In this document: piece by piece, positions 55,064 to 62,810 of the stretch
How the letters are laid out: each line of letters begins with the position of its first letter
Numbering within the stretch: position 1 is the first letter of the stretch
Assembly (NCBI RefSeq): GCF_025642975.1
Contig: NZ_JANZKJ010000019.1
Coordinates: 1 to 64,000 of the forward strand
Length of the DNA stretch: 64,000 bases
Direction of reading: 5' to 3'
Source of the DNA: Pseudomonas sp. RIT-PI-S
Lineage (GTDB): Bacteria > Pseudomonadota > Gammaproteobacteria > Pseudomonadales > Pseudomonadaceae
Notes under the pieces: model-generated
What the model saw: only the letters and a program-made list of their open reading frames with translations
What the model was told of the DNA's origin: nothing
Database searches by the model: none
Translations under genes and position numbers: made by a program

Positions 55064-55741
55064 ATGCCCGCTATAACTCCCCTGCCCGATGCCTTTTTCG
55101 ATCGCGATGCTCTGCTGGTTGCCCGAGAACTCCTCGGCAAGGTCATCCGCCACCGCCAAGGGCCCTACTGGCTGGCGGCGCGGATCATCGAGACCGAGGC
55201 CTACTTCCTGGCCGAAAAAGGCAGCCACTCCTCCCTCGGCTACACCGAAAAGCGCAAAGCGATGTTTCTCGACGGTGGCCACATCTACATGTATTACGCC
55301 CGCGGCGGGGACTCACTGAACCTCAGCGCCCATGGCCCCGGCAACGCGGTGCTGATCAAATCCGGCTTTCCATGGGTCGATGCCGTCAGCGACCGGAACG
55401 CTTTGGCGCAAATGACCCTCAACAACCCCGATGCCAACGGCCAGCCACGCCCGCCCGAGCGCCTGTGTGCGGGGCAAACCCTGTTGTGCCGGGCACTGGG
55501 GCTGAAAGTGCCGGTATGGAACGGGCGCCGTTTCGACCCCGAGGGCCTCTATGTGGAGGACGTGGGCGCCGAGGTGAAACAGATCATTCAGACGACCCGC
55601 CTGGGCATCCCCCAGGGGCGCGACGAGCACCTGCCCTACCGCTTCGTCGACGCCGAACATGCCCGCTTCTGCACCCGCAACCCGCTGCGGCGGGGCCAGG
55701 TCGAAGGGCGCGATTATCAGCTGCTGACTCAAGGAAACTAA
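55064..55741 (+). CDS. mpg: 3-methyladenine DNA glycosylase (AAG/MPG family)
   Basis: 225 residues. It excises alkylated purines. The catalytic Glu is in RIIETEAYFLAEKGSHSS; the DNA-probing tyrosine region HIYMYYARGGDSLNLS and the C-terminal RGQVEGRDYQLL are present. Divergent from proA. Two bases separate its stop from the next gene, so the DedA-PAP2 protein is cotranscribed. Confidence 0.92.
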   Translation: MPAITPLPDAFFDRDALLVARELLGKVIRHRQGPYWLAARIIETEAYFLAEKGSHSSLGYTEKRKAMFLDGGHIYMYYARGGDSLNLSAHGPGNAVLIKSGFPWVDAVSDRNALAQMTLNNPDANGQPRPPERLCAGQTLLCRALGLKVPVWNGRRFDPEGLYVEDVGAEVKQIIQTTRLGIPQGRDEHLPYRFVDAEHARFCTRNPLRRGQVEGRDYQLLTQGN

Positions 55742-55743
55742 CC

Positions 55744-57060
55744 ATGCCGGCATGGCTGGGAGAAATGAACCAATGGCTGAGCGCCAACCCGCAATGGCTG
55801 GGCGCGACCATCTTCATGGTGGCCTGCATCGAGTGCCTGGCCGTCGCGGGGCTGATCGTTCCGGGCACCGTGGCACTGTTCGCGGTGTCCGCGCTGGCCG
55901 GCGGCGGTGCCCTTAGCCTGGGCGATACGCTGCTGCTCGGCTATGCCGGCGGTTTGCTGGGGGACGGCCTGTCCTATGCGATTGGCCGCGGCCTACACCA
56001 GAACATCCGTCGCTTGCCAGGCCTGCGCAGCCATCCGCAGTGGCTGGGCAGCGCGGAAAGCTTTATCCAACGCTACGGCATAGCCAGCCTGCTGGTGGGT
56101 CGTTTCATCGGCCCGCTGCGGCCGATGCTGCCCATGGTCGCCGGCATGCTGGAAATGCCCTTGGTGCGGTTCATTCTGGTCAGCCTGGTGGCCGCCGCCG
56201 GTTGGTCGGTCGCTTACCTGATGCCGGGCTGGATGACCGGCGCGGCAGTGCGCCTGCCGTTGCCGTCGGGCTTTTGGCCACAGGCGGCGGCCGTTGCCAT
56301 TGGCCTGGCCGCGCTGATCGGCCTTGCCATCAATAGCAGCCTGCGGCGCCAGCCGAGCGCGACCCTGCTCACCGGCGCGGCGAGCTTCGTGCTGATGCTG
56401 GCAGTGTTTTTAGGCTGGCCTTACCTCGCTCACTTCGATGAGGGCCTAGTGACGCTGGTGCAAGAGCACCGCAGCGCGGCGCTGGACCCTATCGTGGTTA
56501 CCGTCACGCGCCTGGGGGACTTTCGCACTCAGCTGTTGGTCGGCGTGCTCCTCACTGCCCTGCTACTGATCGCGCGCCACTGGCGCCATGCCCTGTTCGC
56601 CGGCGGCGTGCTGCTCTGCACGGCCCTAGGCAACGTTACCCTGAAATGGCTGTTCGCACGTAGCCGCCCGGAAGTGCTCAGCACGCCCCTCACCAGCTAC
56701 AGCATGCCTAGCGGTCACAGCTCCGCCTCGTTCGCGTTCTTCCTGGTGTTGGCGATCCTGGCCAGCCGCGGGCAACCGCCACGCATGCGCCTGGCGTGGA
56801 TGGGCCTGGCCTGTATCCCGGCACTCACGATTGCCTCGTCGCGTGTGTACTTGGGCGCGCATTGGCCTACCGATGTGCTGGCCGGCGCGTTGCTGGCGAT
56901 CTTCGTGTGTGCCGCGGGGCTGGCACTCACCTTGCGTTTCCATCGGCTCGAGCCCCTGGGGCTGCGGACCTGGACCTTGGTGTTGGTGCCCTGCCTGCTG
57001 CTGTTTAGCTGGTTCACTTGGCATGACCTGGCCGATGCAGTCACCCGGTATGCCTATTGA
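55744..57060 (+). CDS. DedA-PAP2 fusion membrane protein
   Basis: 438 residues, about 10-11 membrane segments. Residues 1-190 are DedA/SNARE-associated (ECLAVAGLIVPGTVAL, GRFIGPLRPMLPMVAGMLEM). From about 215 it is a PAP2 phosphatase: KWLFARSRP, MPSGHSSASF and SRVYLGAHWPTD give all three catalytic motifs. DedA proteins flip undecaprenyl or other phospholipids; PAP2 enzymes dephosphorylate isoprenyl/lipid pyrophosphates. A joined flippase-phosphatase for lipid carrier recycling is an inference. The longer frame from 55372 reads inside mpg. Confidence 0.88.
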   Translation: MPAWLGEMNQWLSANPQWLGATIFMVACIECLAVAGLIVPGTVALFAVSALAGGGALSLGDTLLLGYAGGLLGDGLSYAIGRGLHQNIRRLPGLRSHPQWLGSAESFIQRYGIASLLVGRFIGPLRPMLPMVAGMLEMPLVRFILVSLVAAAGWSVAYLMPGWMTGAAVRLPLPSGFWPQAAAVAIGLAALIGLAINSSLRRQPSATLLTGAASFVLMLAVFLGWPYLAHFDEGLVTLVQEHRSAALDPIVVTVTRLGDFRTQLLVGVLLTALLLIARHWRHALFAGGVLLCTALGNVTLKWLFARSRPEVLSTPLTSYSMPSGHSSASFAFFLVLAILASRGQPPRMRLAWMGLACIPALTIASSRVYLGAHWPTDVLAGALLAIFVCAAGLALTLRFHRLEPLGLRTWTLVLVPCLLLFSWFTWHDLADAVTRYAY

Positions 57061-57115
57061 GGGCCCTGTTCGCAGGCTTCGCCCGCGCCTGCAATCAGGC
57101 CTGCGAGCCTCGGCC
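57061..57115. repeat. REP-like palindromic repeat
   Basis: GCAGGC (57072-57077) pairs with GCCTGC (57087-57092) in a TGTTCGCAGGCTTCGCCCGCG context, followed by CAGGCCTG (57096-57103). It lies between convergent genes and resembles Pseudomonas REP sequences. Confidence 0.4.
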
Positions 57116-57706
57116 CTAGGCCTGCAACTCGCCCTGCATCCGCTCGAGCAGCGTTTGAATAGCCTCCAGGCGCAAGGCGGGGTCGTCCAGGCCTAGCAAG
57201 TGAAGCTTGTCCTGATCGTCGAAGGGCAGCAGGTAGGCCAGGCGATTGGCCAGCGCCTGACGGCCCGCGGGTGTACCGCCCATGCCGAGGGTCGCCACCA
57301 GTGGATGATCGGCAAGCGCCGAGAGCAGCGCCAGCAGGTCCTCGTCATCGGCTTGCAGCGCCGTTTCAGGCTGCTCCTGCAACCACTGCACCTGGGCCAC
57401 GATCAGTTGGTCGCGCTGCACCTCGAAACTGTCCACGGCAAAGCGCCGCGCACCTTCGATACGAATGCCAAGCAAGCCATTGTCTTGCTGCTGGAAGTCC
57501 AGCACGCGCGCCTCGCAGCCGATAGGAGCGTGGGCGGTGGCGGCATCTCCGACCTCGCGCCCCTCGATGATGCATACGATGCCGAAGCCTTCACCCTGCT
57601 TCATGCACCGGCCGATCATGTCCAGATAGCGCGCCTCGAAAATCTGCAAGTCGAGGATACAACCCGGGAACAGCACGGTATTGAGCGGAAATAACGGCAG
57701 TTTCAT
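57116..57706 (-). CDS. LON-substrate-binding-domain protein
   Basis: 196 residues. LPLFPLNTVLFPGCILDLQI and FEARYLDMI are the Lon N-terminal domain opening, with no AAA or protease domain. Such stand-alone proteins occur widely in proteobacteria; they may bind unfolded proteins but the function is unknown. Starts ten bases after the lrgB stop on the same strand. Confidence 0.9.
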   Translation of the reverse strand: MKLPLFPLNTVLFPGCILDLQIFEARYLDMIGRCMKQGEGFGIVCIIEGREVGDAATAHAPIGCEARVLDFQQQDNGLLGIRIEGARRFAVDSFEVQRDQLIVAQVQWLQEQPETALQADDEDLLALLSALADHPLVATLGMGGTPAGRQALANRLAYLLPFDDQDKLHLLGLDDPALRLEAIQTLLERMQGELQA

Positions 57707-57716
57707 CAGGGTTTCC

Positions 57717-58433
57717 TCATACGAACAAGCTGACTGCCAGCGGCAGGAACACCGCCGTGGCCACGCCCATCAGGCTCATGCCCAGCGCGGCGAAACCACC
57801 GCAGGTTTCCCCTTCCTGGAGGGCGACCGAAGTGCCCACCGCATGCGACGTCAGCCCCAGGGCCATGCCTCGGGCTTCCGGCGCCTCCACCCTGAGCAGC
57901 CGCAGAATACCTGGGCCGAAGATACCGCCGAACACCCCGGTGGTCAGCACGAACACCGCGGCCAGTGCCGGCACCCCGCCTAATTGGTCGGCCACCAGCA
58001 TGGCGATGGGCGAGGTAGCGGACTTCGGCGCCATGGTCATGAGTGTTTCGCGATCCACACCGAAGCACCAGCCCAGCCACACCCCGGACGCGGTCGCGAA
58101 CACCCCACCGACCACCAGCGTAGCCAGTGTGGGCCAAAGCAATTGACGGATACGCCGCAGGTTGAGGTAGAGCGGCACGGCCAGCGCCACGGTCGCAGGC
58201 CCGAGCAGGGTGGCAAGGATTTCCGTACCCTGGCGGTACTGGCCGTAGCTCAAGCCGCAGGCCAGCAATGCACCGACCACCAACAGCATGGAAACCAGTA
58301 CTGGCTGCAGGAACACCAGGCGGGTACGTTCGTAGAGCGCCATGGCCACCTGGTAGGCCGCGAGGGTGATGCCGATGCCAAACAACGGATGGTGCGTCAC
58401 CGCCGCTGCCGCGGCCTGCAAATCCAGGGTCAT
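57717..58433 (-). CDS. lrgB: LrgB/CidB family membrane protein
   Basis: 238 residues, six to seven membrane segments. LMTMAPKSATSPIAMLVAD, FGGIFGPGILR and GLTSHAVGTSVALQEGET are LrgB motifs. Members act with LrgA in holin-like or metabolite (e.g. pyruvate, glycolate) transport. The ATG at 58433 overlaps the lrgA stop by four bases (ATGA). The longer frame starting 58550 reads within lrgA. Confidence 0.9.
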   Translation of the reverse strand: MTLDLQAAAAAVTHHPLFGIGITLAAYQVAMALYERTRLVFLQPVLVSMLLVVGALLACGLSYGQYRQGTEILATLLGPATVALAVPLYLNLRRIRQLLWPTLATLVVGGVFATASGVWLGWCFGVDRETLMTMAPKSATSPIAMLVADQLGGVPALAAVFVLTTGVFGGIFGPGILRLLRVEAPEARGMALGLTSHAVGTSVALQEGETCGGFAALGMSLMGVATAVFLPLAVSLFV

Positions 58434-58801
58434 TGCCCAACCTCCGGGGCTACCCGTTTGGCTTTGAGGCCGATCAACCGATTCATCAGCCAGGCCACCA
58501 GGCCCAGCGAACCCACCACGGACAGGCCGAGGGCGCCGATGATCGCCCAAAAGTGCTCGGCGATGAGCGTGGCGTACACCATGATCCCGACGGCGGGCGG
58601 TACCAGCAACAAGGGCAGGTAGCGCAACAGGCTGGACGCGGCCAACTCGACCGGTGCCGGCACTTCACCCTTGTAGATCAGCCACCCTAGCAGGCACAGC
58701 AGGCCGATGATCGGGCCTGGCAAGATGGGCGCGAATAATTCGTGCACGCCTGTGCCGAGCAGCTGGAACACGATCAGCCAGGTCAACCCCCTGAGCAACA
58801 T
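58430..58801 (-). CDS. lrgA: CidA/LrgA family holin-like protein
   Basis: 123 residues with four membrane segments. WLIVFQLLGTGVHELFA and LPGPIIGLLCLLGWLI are the LrgA opening; LLVPPAVGIMVYATLI follows. Holin-like partner of the overlapping LrgB; the pair is thought to influence murein hydrolase export, cell lysis or small-acid transport. GGAGGAAG-type site is visible before the ATG. Confidence 0.9.
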   Translation of the reverse strand: MLLRGLTWLIVFQLLGTGVHELFAPILPGPIIGLLCLLGWLIYKGEVPAPVELAASSLLRYLPLLLVPPAVGIMVYATLIAEHFWAIIGALGLSVVGSLGLVAWLMNRLIGLKAKRVAPEVGQ

Positions 58802-58957
58802 AGCCTTCCTCCATAACCCGGCGTCGGTAGTCGGCGCGCATTATAGCCACGCCACGCAGTATTCATGGCGTGGATCGACAGCGCCTTCGCTTGACCCTAT
58901 CGAGGGCTGCATGTTCAGGTTCGCGGCATTGCCAACCCTGTTGCGGACATACCCCTT

Positions 58958-59413
58958 ATGCGCTACGTCCCCACCGACCGCTTGCCAGATTTCATCGGCC
59001 AGGAGCTTGGCTGCTCCCAATGGCTGACTATCGACCAGGCGCGGATCGACTTGTTCGCCAAGGCCACCGGCGATTACCAGTTCATCCACGTGGACCCGCT
59101 CCGCGCGGCCGCCACCCCCTTCGGCAGCACCATCGCCCATGGCTTTCTTACCCTATCGCTGATCCCGCACCTGCTCGAAGGGATCATGGTGCTGCCGGAA
59201 GGCGTGAAGATGACCATTAACTATGGCCTCGAGGGGGTACGCTTCATCCAGCCGGTGGCGGTGGATTCACGGGTGCGGTTGCGCCTGGCGCTGCTCGACG
59301 TGAGCGAGAAACGCCCCGGCCAGTGGCTATTGCGCGCCCGCGCGACCCTGGAAATCGAAGGCGAGGAGAAACCCGCCTACGTGGCCGAGCCGCTTTCTCT
59401 GTGTTTTGTGTGA
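58958..59413 (+). CDS. MaoC-type (R)-enoyl-CoA hydratase
   Basis: 151 residues, hotdog fold. The hydratase Asp/His pair is in ATGDYQFIHVDPLRAA and STIAHGFLTLSLIP. Hydrates trans-2-enoyl-CoA to R-3-hydroxyacyl-CoA or a related thioester; substrate unknown, and members are often linked to polyhydroxyalkanoate or fatty-acid metabolism. Divergent from lrgA; the lipoprotein gene follows 84 bases on. Confidence 0.88.
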   Translation: MRYVPTDRLPDFIGQELGCSQWLTIDQARIDLFAKATGDYQFIHVDPLRAAATPFGSTIAHGFLTLSLIPHLLEGIMVLPEGVKMTINYGLEGVRFIQPVAVDSRVRLRLALLDVSEKRPGQWLLRARATLEIEGEEKPAYVAEPLSLCFV

Positions 59414-59497
59414 ACGACCGCGCGGCACGGGCGCAAAGGCTATATCCAGCAACGGGTTGTGCGGCATACTCGGCGCCTTGATTGCCCGGACCCTGCC

Positions 59498-61204
59498 ATG
59501 CGCTTACTCGCTCCACTTGCCTTGTGCCTGCTCCTTGCCGCGTGCGGCGAGGGCAAACCGCTGTTGCCCGCCGATGCCCGCCTGCCCGATGGCGGCCAGT
59601 ACCACGGGGAAGTCGTCAACGGGCTGCTGCAAGGCCAGGGCCGGGTGGACTACCCCAACGGCAGCTGGTACGCCGGCACGTTCAAGGACGGCCAATGGAG
59701 CGGCAGCGGCGAATGGCACGGGCCCAATGGCGAGGTGTACCGCGGCGAGTTCAACCAGGGCCTGTTCGAGGGCCAAGGCACCCTCACGGCGGGCAGCACC
59801 ACCTATACCGGCGGTTTCAAGCACGGCAAGCGTGAAGGCGAAGGCACACTCAAAGAGCCTGGGCGCAGTTACCGCGGCGGCTTTGCCAACGACCAGTACG
59901 CCGGCGCCGGGCACTTGGATCTCGACGACGGCAGCACCTACCAGGGCGATTTCGACCGTGGCCAGCCCAACGGCGAGGGGGTGCGCACCGACGCCGACGG
60001 TAATCAGTTCAGCGGGCACTTCATCGACGGCCAGCTCGAAGGCCATGGCACTTTCAGCAATGGCGACGGCGACCAATACATCGGTGAGTTCCATCATGGC
60101 CGGCTGGAAGGCCGCGGCCGCTATGAAACCCAGGCGGGCGACGTCTGGATCGCCCAGTTCAAGGGAGGCGCGCCCAACGGGCCCGGTGATCTTTTTGCCA
60201 ACGATGGCAGCCATTACCAGGGGCAGTTCGTCGACTGGCACTTCTATGGCGAGGGTCAGTTGGCCTCCGCTGACGGCAGCTTGTACACCGGCGGCTTCGT
60301 CAACGATGCCTACCAGGGCAAGGGCACGCTGGTGCTGGCCGATGGTAGCCGGCAGGTCGGCTACTGGCTGGAAGGCCGGCGCGTGCGCGACGAGCATGAC
60401 CATCCCCTGCCCGACCCGCTGGAACAAGGCCTGCTGGCTCAAGGCAGCTTGCTCGAACATGCGTTGGCCCGACTGCCGAACTCCACCCCCGCGGTTGAAC
60501 TCTATAGCTTGACGCTGGGCGGTGATGGCGAGCAAAGCGTGTTCATGCGCGAGGCAGACTACGTCACCGACCTGCTGGCAAGCCGCTTCGGCGCCTCGGG
60601 CGGGGTCACCCTGGTAAACCATCGCGAGCACCTGGCCGACCGGCCGATGGCGACCCGGGAAACCCTGGCCAAGGCCGTACAAGCAATTGCCCAGCGCAGC
60701 GGGCCGGAGGACCTGGTGTTCATTTACCTCACCAGCCACGGCACGCCCGAGCACGAACTGGTATTGGAGCAGCCGCGGCTGCAGCTGGGCGACCTTTCCG
60801 CACAGGACCTGGCGACCTTGCTGGCGCCGTTGAAGGACAGGGACAAGATTGTGGTGATTTCGGCATGTTATTCCGGCGGGTTCATCGAGCCGTTGAAGAA
60901 TGATCGAACGCTGGTGATGACAGCTTCGCGCCCGGACCGGGTGTCGTTCGGCTGCTCCGAAGAGGCGGACTTCACCTATTTCGGCGACGCACTCTTCGCC
61001 CAGGCGCTGACCGCCACCGATGACCTGCAGGTAGCGTTCCAGCAAGCCAGTGCCATCGTGGCTAAACGCGAGCAGGCAGAGAACTTCGAGCCCTCGGAGC
61101 CCCAACTGTGGGCCCCCAAGGGCGTGTTGGCCCACTGGCACCGGTTACGTCAGCAGCAAGCGAGCGACGCACTGCACGATAAGCAACCGGCCGCCGGCCA
61201 CTGA
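59498..61204 (+). CDS. Lipoprotein with MORN repeats and a caspase-fold C13 peptidase domain
   Basis: 568 residues from ATG 59498. Lipobox LLLAAC (Cys about 16). Residues 33-300 hold about 11 MORN repeats (e.g. YRGEFNQGLFEGQGTL, YQGDFDRGQPNGEGV, YTGGFVNDAYQGKGTL). From about residue 345 follows a C13 (legumain-type) domain: catalytic His414 in YLTSHGTPEHE and Cys457 in VISACYSGGF, both after hydrophobic strands as in caspase folds. MORN repeats bind lipids or proteins; the peptidase substrate is unknown. If exported it would be anchored to a membrane in the periplasm. A start 13 codons upstream lacks support. Twenty bases precede the next gene. Confidence 0.88.
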   Translation: MRLLAPLALCLLLAACGEGKPLLPADARLPDGGQYHGEVVNGLLQGQGRVDYPNGSWYAGTFKDGQWSGSGEWHGPNGEVYRGEFNQGLFEGQGTLTAGSTTYTGGFKHGKREGEGTLKEPGRSYRGGFANDQYAGAGHLDLDDGSTYQGDFDRGQPNGEGVRTDADGNQFSGHFIDGQLEGHGTFSNGDGDQYIGEFHHGRLEGRGRYETQAGDVWIAQFKGGAPNGPGDLFANDGSHYQGQFVDWHFYGEGQLASADGSLYTGGFVNDAYQGKGTLVLADGSRQVGYWLEGRRVRDEHDHPLPDPLEQGLLAQGSLLEHALARLPNSTPAVELYSLTLGGDGEQSVFMREADYVTDLLASRFGASGGVTLVNHREHLADRPMATRETLAKAVQAIAQRSGPEDLVFIYLTSHGTPEHELVLEQPRLQLGDLSAQDLATLLAPLKDRDKIVVISACYSGGFIEPLKNDRTLVMTASRPDRVSFGCSEEADFTYFGDALFAQALTATDDLQVAFQQASAIVAKREQAENFEPSEPQLWAPKGVLAHWHRLRQQQASDALHDKQPAAGH

Positions 61205-61224
61205 AACCCCGGGAGGGAAGCGCG

Positions 61225-61866
61225 ATGTACCTCACACCACAAAACATCCTGCTGGCAGGCGCCACGGGCCTCACCGGGGAACACTTGCTGGACCGGCTGT
61301 TGAACGAACCTACCGTCAACCGCGTGCTGGCGCCCACCCGTCGGCCCCTGGCACAACATGCCCGGCTGGAAAACCCAGTGGGTGAACTTGCTGGCCTGTT
61401 GCCCCAGCTCACCGGCCCGGTAGACATCGCCTTCTGCTGCCTAGGCACCACAATCAAGCAAGCGGGTTCTCAAGAGGCGTTCCGCGCCATCGACCATGAC
61501 CTTGCCGTCGCCTTCGCCCTCCGTGCCCGGGAGTTGGGCGCCCGCCACCTGCTGGTCATCAGCGCCATCGACGCCGATCCTGCGTCGTCGGTGTTTTACA
61601 GCCGCGTAAAGGGCGAGCTGGAACTTGCCCTGCGCGAGCAGAACTGGCCGCAGCTGACCCTGGCCCGGCCTTCGATCCTGATCGGCAACCGCAGCGAACC
61701 CCGGCTGGCCGAACAGATCGCCGCGCCGCTGTCGCGGCTGATCCCGGGCAAATACCATGGCATAGAGGCCTGCCACCTGGCCTGGGCGCTCTGGCGCCTG
61801 GCGCTCGAAGAAGGCAACGGCGTGCGCGTGGTCGAATCCGACGAGTTGCGCAAGCTGGGGCGATAA
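61225..61866 (+). CDS. NAD(P)-binding Rossmann protein (atypical SDR, HTATIP2-like)
   Basis: 213 residues. ILLAGATGLTGEHLLDRLL is the atypical SDR GxxGxxG motif; CLGTTIKQAGSQEAFRAID and the YSRVKGELELALRE segment (YxxxK pattern) follow. Oxidoreductase of unknown substrate. GGGAGGGAAG precedes the ATG. Twenty bases from the MORN/C13 gene, so probably the same transcript. Confidence 0.87.
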   Translation: MYLTPQNILLAGATGLTGEHLLDRLLNEPTVNRVLAPTRRPLAQHARLENPVGELAGLLPQLTGPVDIAFCCLGTTIKQAGSQEAFRAIDHDLAVAFALRARELGARHLLVISAIDADPASSVFYSRVKGELELALREQNWPQLTLARPSILIGNRSEPRLAEQIAAPLSRLIPGKYHGIEACHLAWALWRLALEEGNGVRVVESDELRKLGR

Positions 61867-61903
61867 TTGCCCGTGGAGGCGCGGGCTCAGCCCATGAGTC
61901 CCG

Positions 61904-62188
61904 CTACAGCCCGCCCTGCGCCTGGTAACTCACGCCCAACGTAGCCAGCAACGAGAACGGCAGAAGCACGGTATCCAGCAGTGCGCTCGCAGGCAGGTCG
62001 ACGGCCGGCCAGGCCGGGGCTTCGGCGCCGAAGCGGTCCATCGCGCAGCAGCCGCCATCGAGGGCATAGAGGTCCAGCCGTGTGCCGGCGTACACCAGCG
62101 GCGCGCCGGGTTTGGCGGCGTCGAGGGTCTTCACGCTGGCGCAGCCGGTGGCCAGGCCCAGCATCAGCACCAGCCAAGCCCTATTCAT
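61904..62188 (-). CDS. YceK/YidQ-type (DUF1375) small lipoprotein
   Basis: 94 residues starting MNRAWLVLMLGLATGCASV, with lipobox ATGC (Cys 16). YAGTRLDLYALDGG and LLDTVLLPFSLLATLGVSY fit the YceK domain. Function unknown. It overlaps the ubiX stop (ATGATGAATAG); an ATG one codon upstream (62191) is equally possible. Convergent with the SDR gene. Confidence 0.82.
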   Translation of the reverse strand: MNRAWLVLMLGLATGCASVKTLDAAKPGAPLVYAGTRLDLYALDGGCCAMDRFGAEAPAWPAVDLPASALLDTVLLPFSLLATLGVSYQAQGGL

Positions 62189-62810
62189 CATTGCCCACGT
62201 GATACTCGCCCCAGCGCGGGAGCATGTCCTGAGGGATGTCCAGCAGGTTGAGGATACGCGCCACCACGAAGTCCACCAGGTCATCGATGGTCTGGGGCTG
62301 ATGGTAAAACCCCGGTGAGGCCGGCACGATGACCGCGCCGATTTGTGACAGCTTGAGCATGTTCTCAAGGTGCAGGGTGGAATAAGGCGCTTCACGTGGC
62401 ACCAAAATCAGCTGCCGGCGCTCCTTGAGGGTCACATCGGCGGCGCGTTCGATCAGGTTGTTGCAGGCACCGGTGGCGATGGCCGAGAGCGTGCCGGTCG
62501 AACACGGCACCACTACCATCGCGCCCGGGGCGCCGGAGCCGGACGCCGCTGGCGCCATCCAGTCCTCCTTGCCGTACACCCGCACCTGGCCGGCGCTGGC
62601 TCCAGTGTATTCGGTAAGGAAGGCCTGCATCGCCTGCGGCTTGGCCGGCAACGTGACGTCGGTTTCCGTGGCCAGCACCAATTGCGCCGCCTTGGAAATC
62701 AGAAAGTGCACCTCGCGGTCTTCACGGACCAAGCAATCCAGTAGGCGCAGGCCGTACTGGGCGCCAGATGCACCGGTCATGGCCAGGGTAATGCGCTCCG
62801 GGCCACTCAT
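62181..62810 (-). CDS. ubiX: Flavin prenyltransferase UbiX
   Basis: 209 residues. UbiX makes prenyl-FMN for UbiD decarboxylases. TLAMTGASGAQYGLRLL opens the fold; VVPCSTGTLSAIATGACNNL and LVPREAPYSTLHLENM are the flavin/prenyl sites. The ATG at 62810 overlaps the mpl stop by four bases (ATGA). The frame's 48 further codons lie in mpl. Confidence 0.95.
   Translation of the reverse strand: MSGPERITLAMTGASGAQYGLRLLDCLVREDREVHFLISKAAQLVLATETDVTLPAKPQAMQAFLTEYTGASAGQVRVYGKEDWMAPAASGSGAPGAMVVVPCSTGTLSAIATGACNNLIERAADVTLKERRQLILVPREAPYSTLHLENMLKLSQIGAVIVPASPGFYHQPQTIDDLVDFVVARILNLLDIPQDMLPRWGEYHVGNDE

Noticed and set aside
59504..61141. A 545-codon minus-strand frame opposite the MORN/C13 gene.
   Set aside because: Shadow created by the periodic MORN repeats; no recognisable product.
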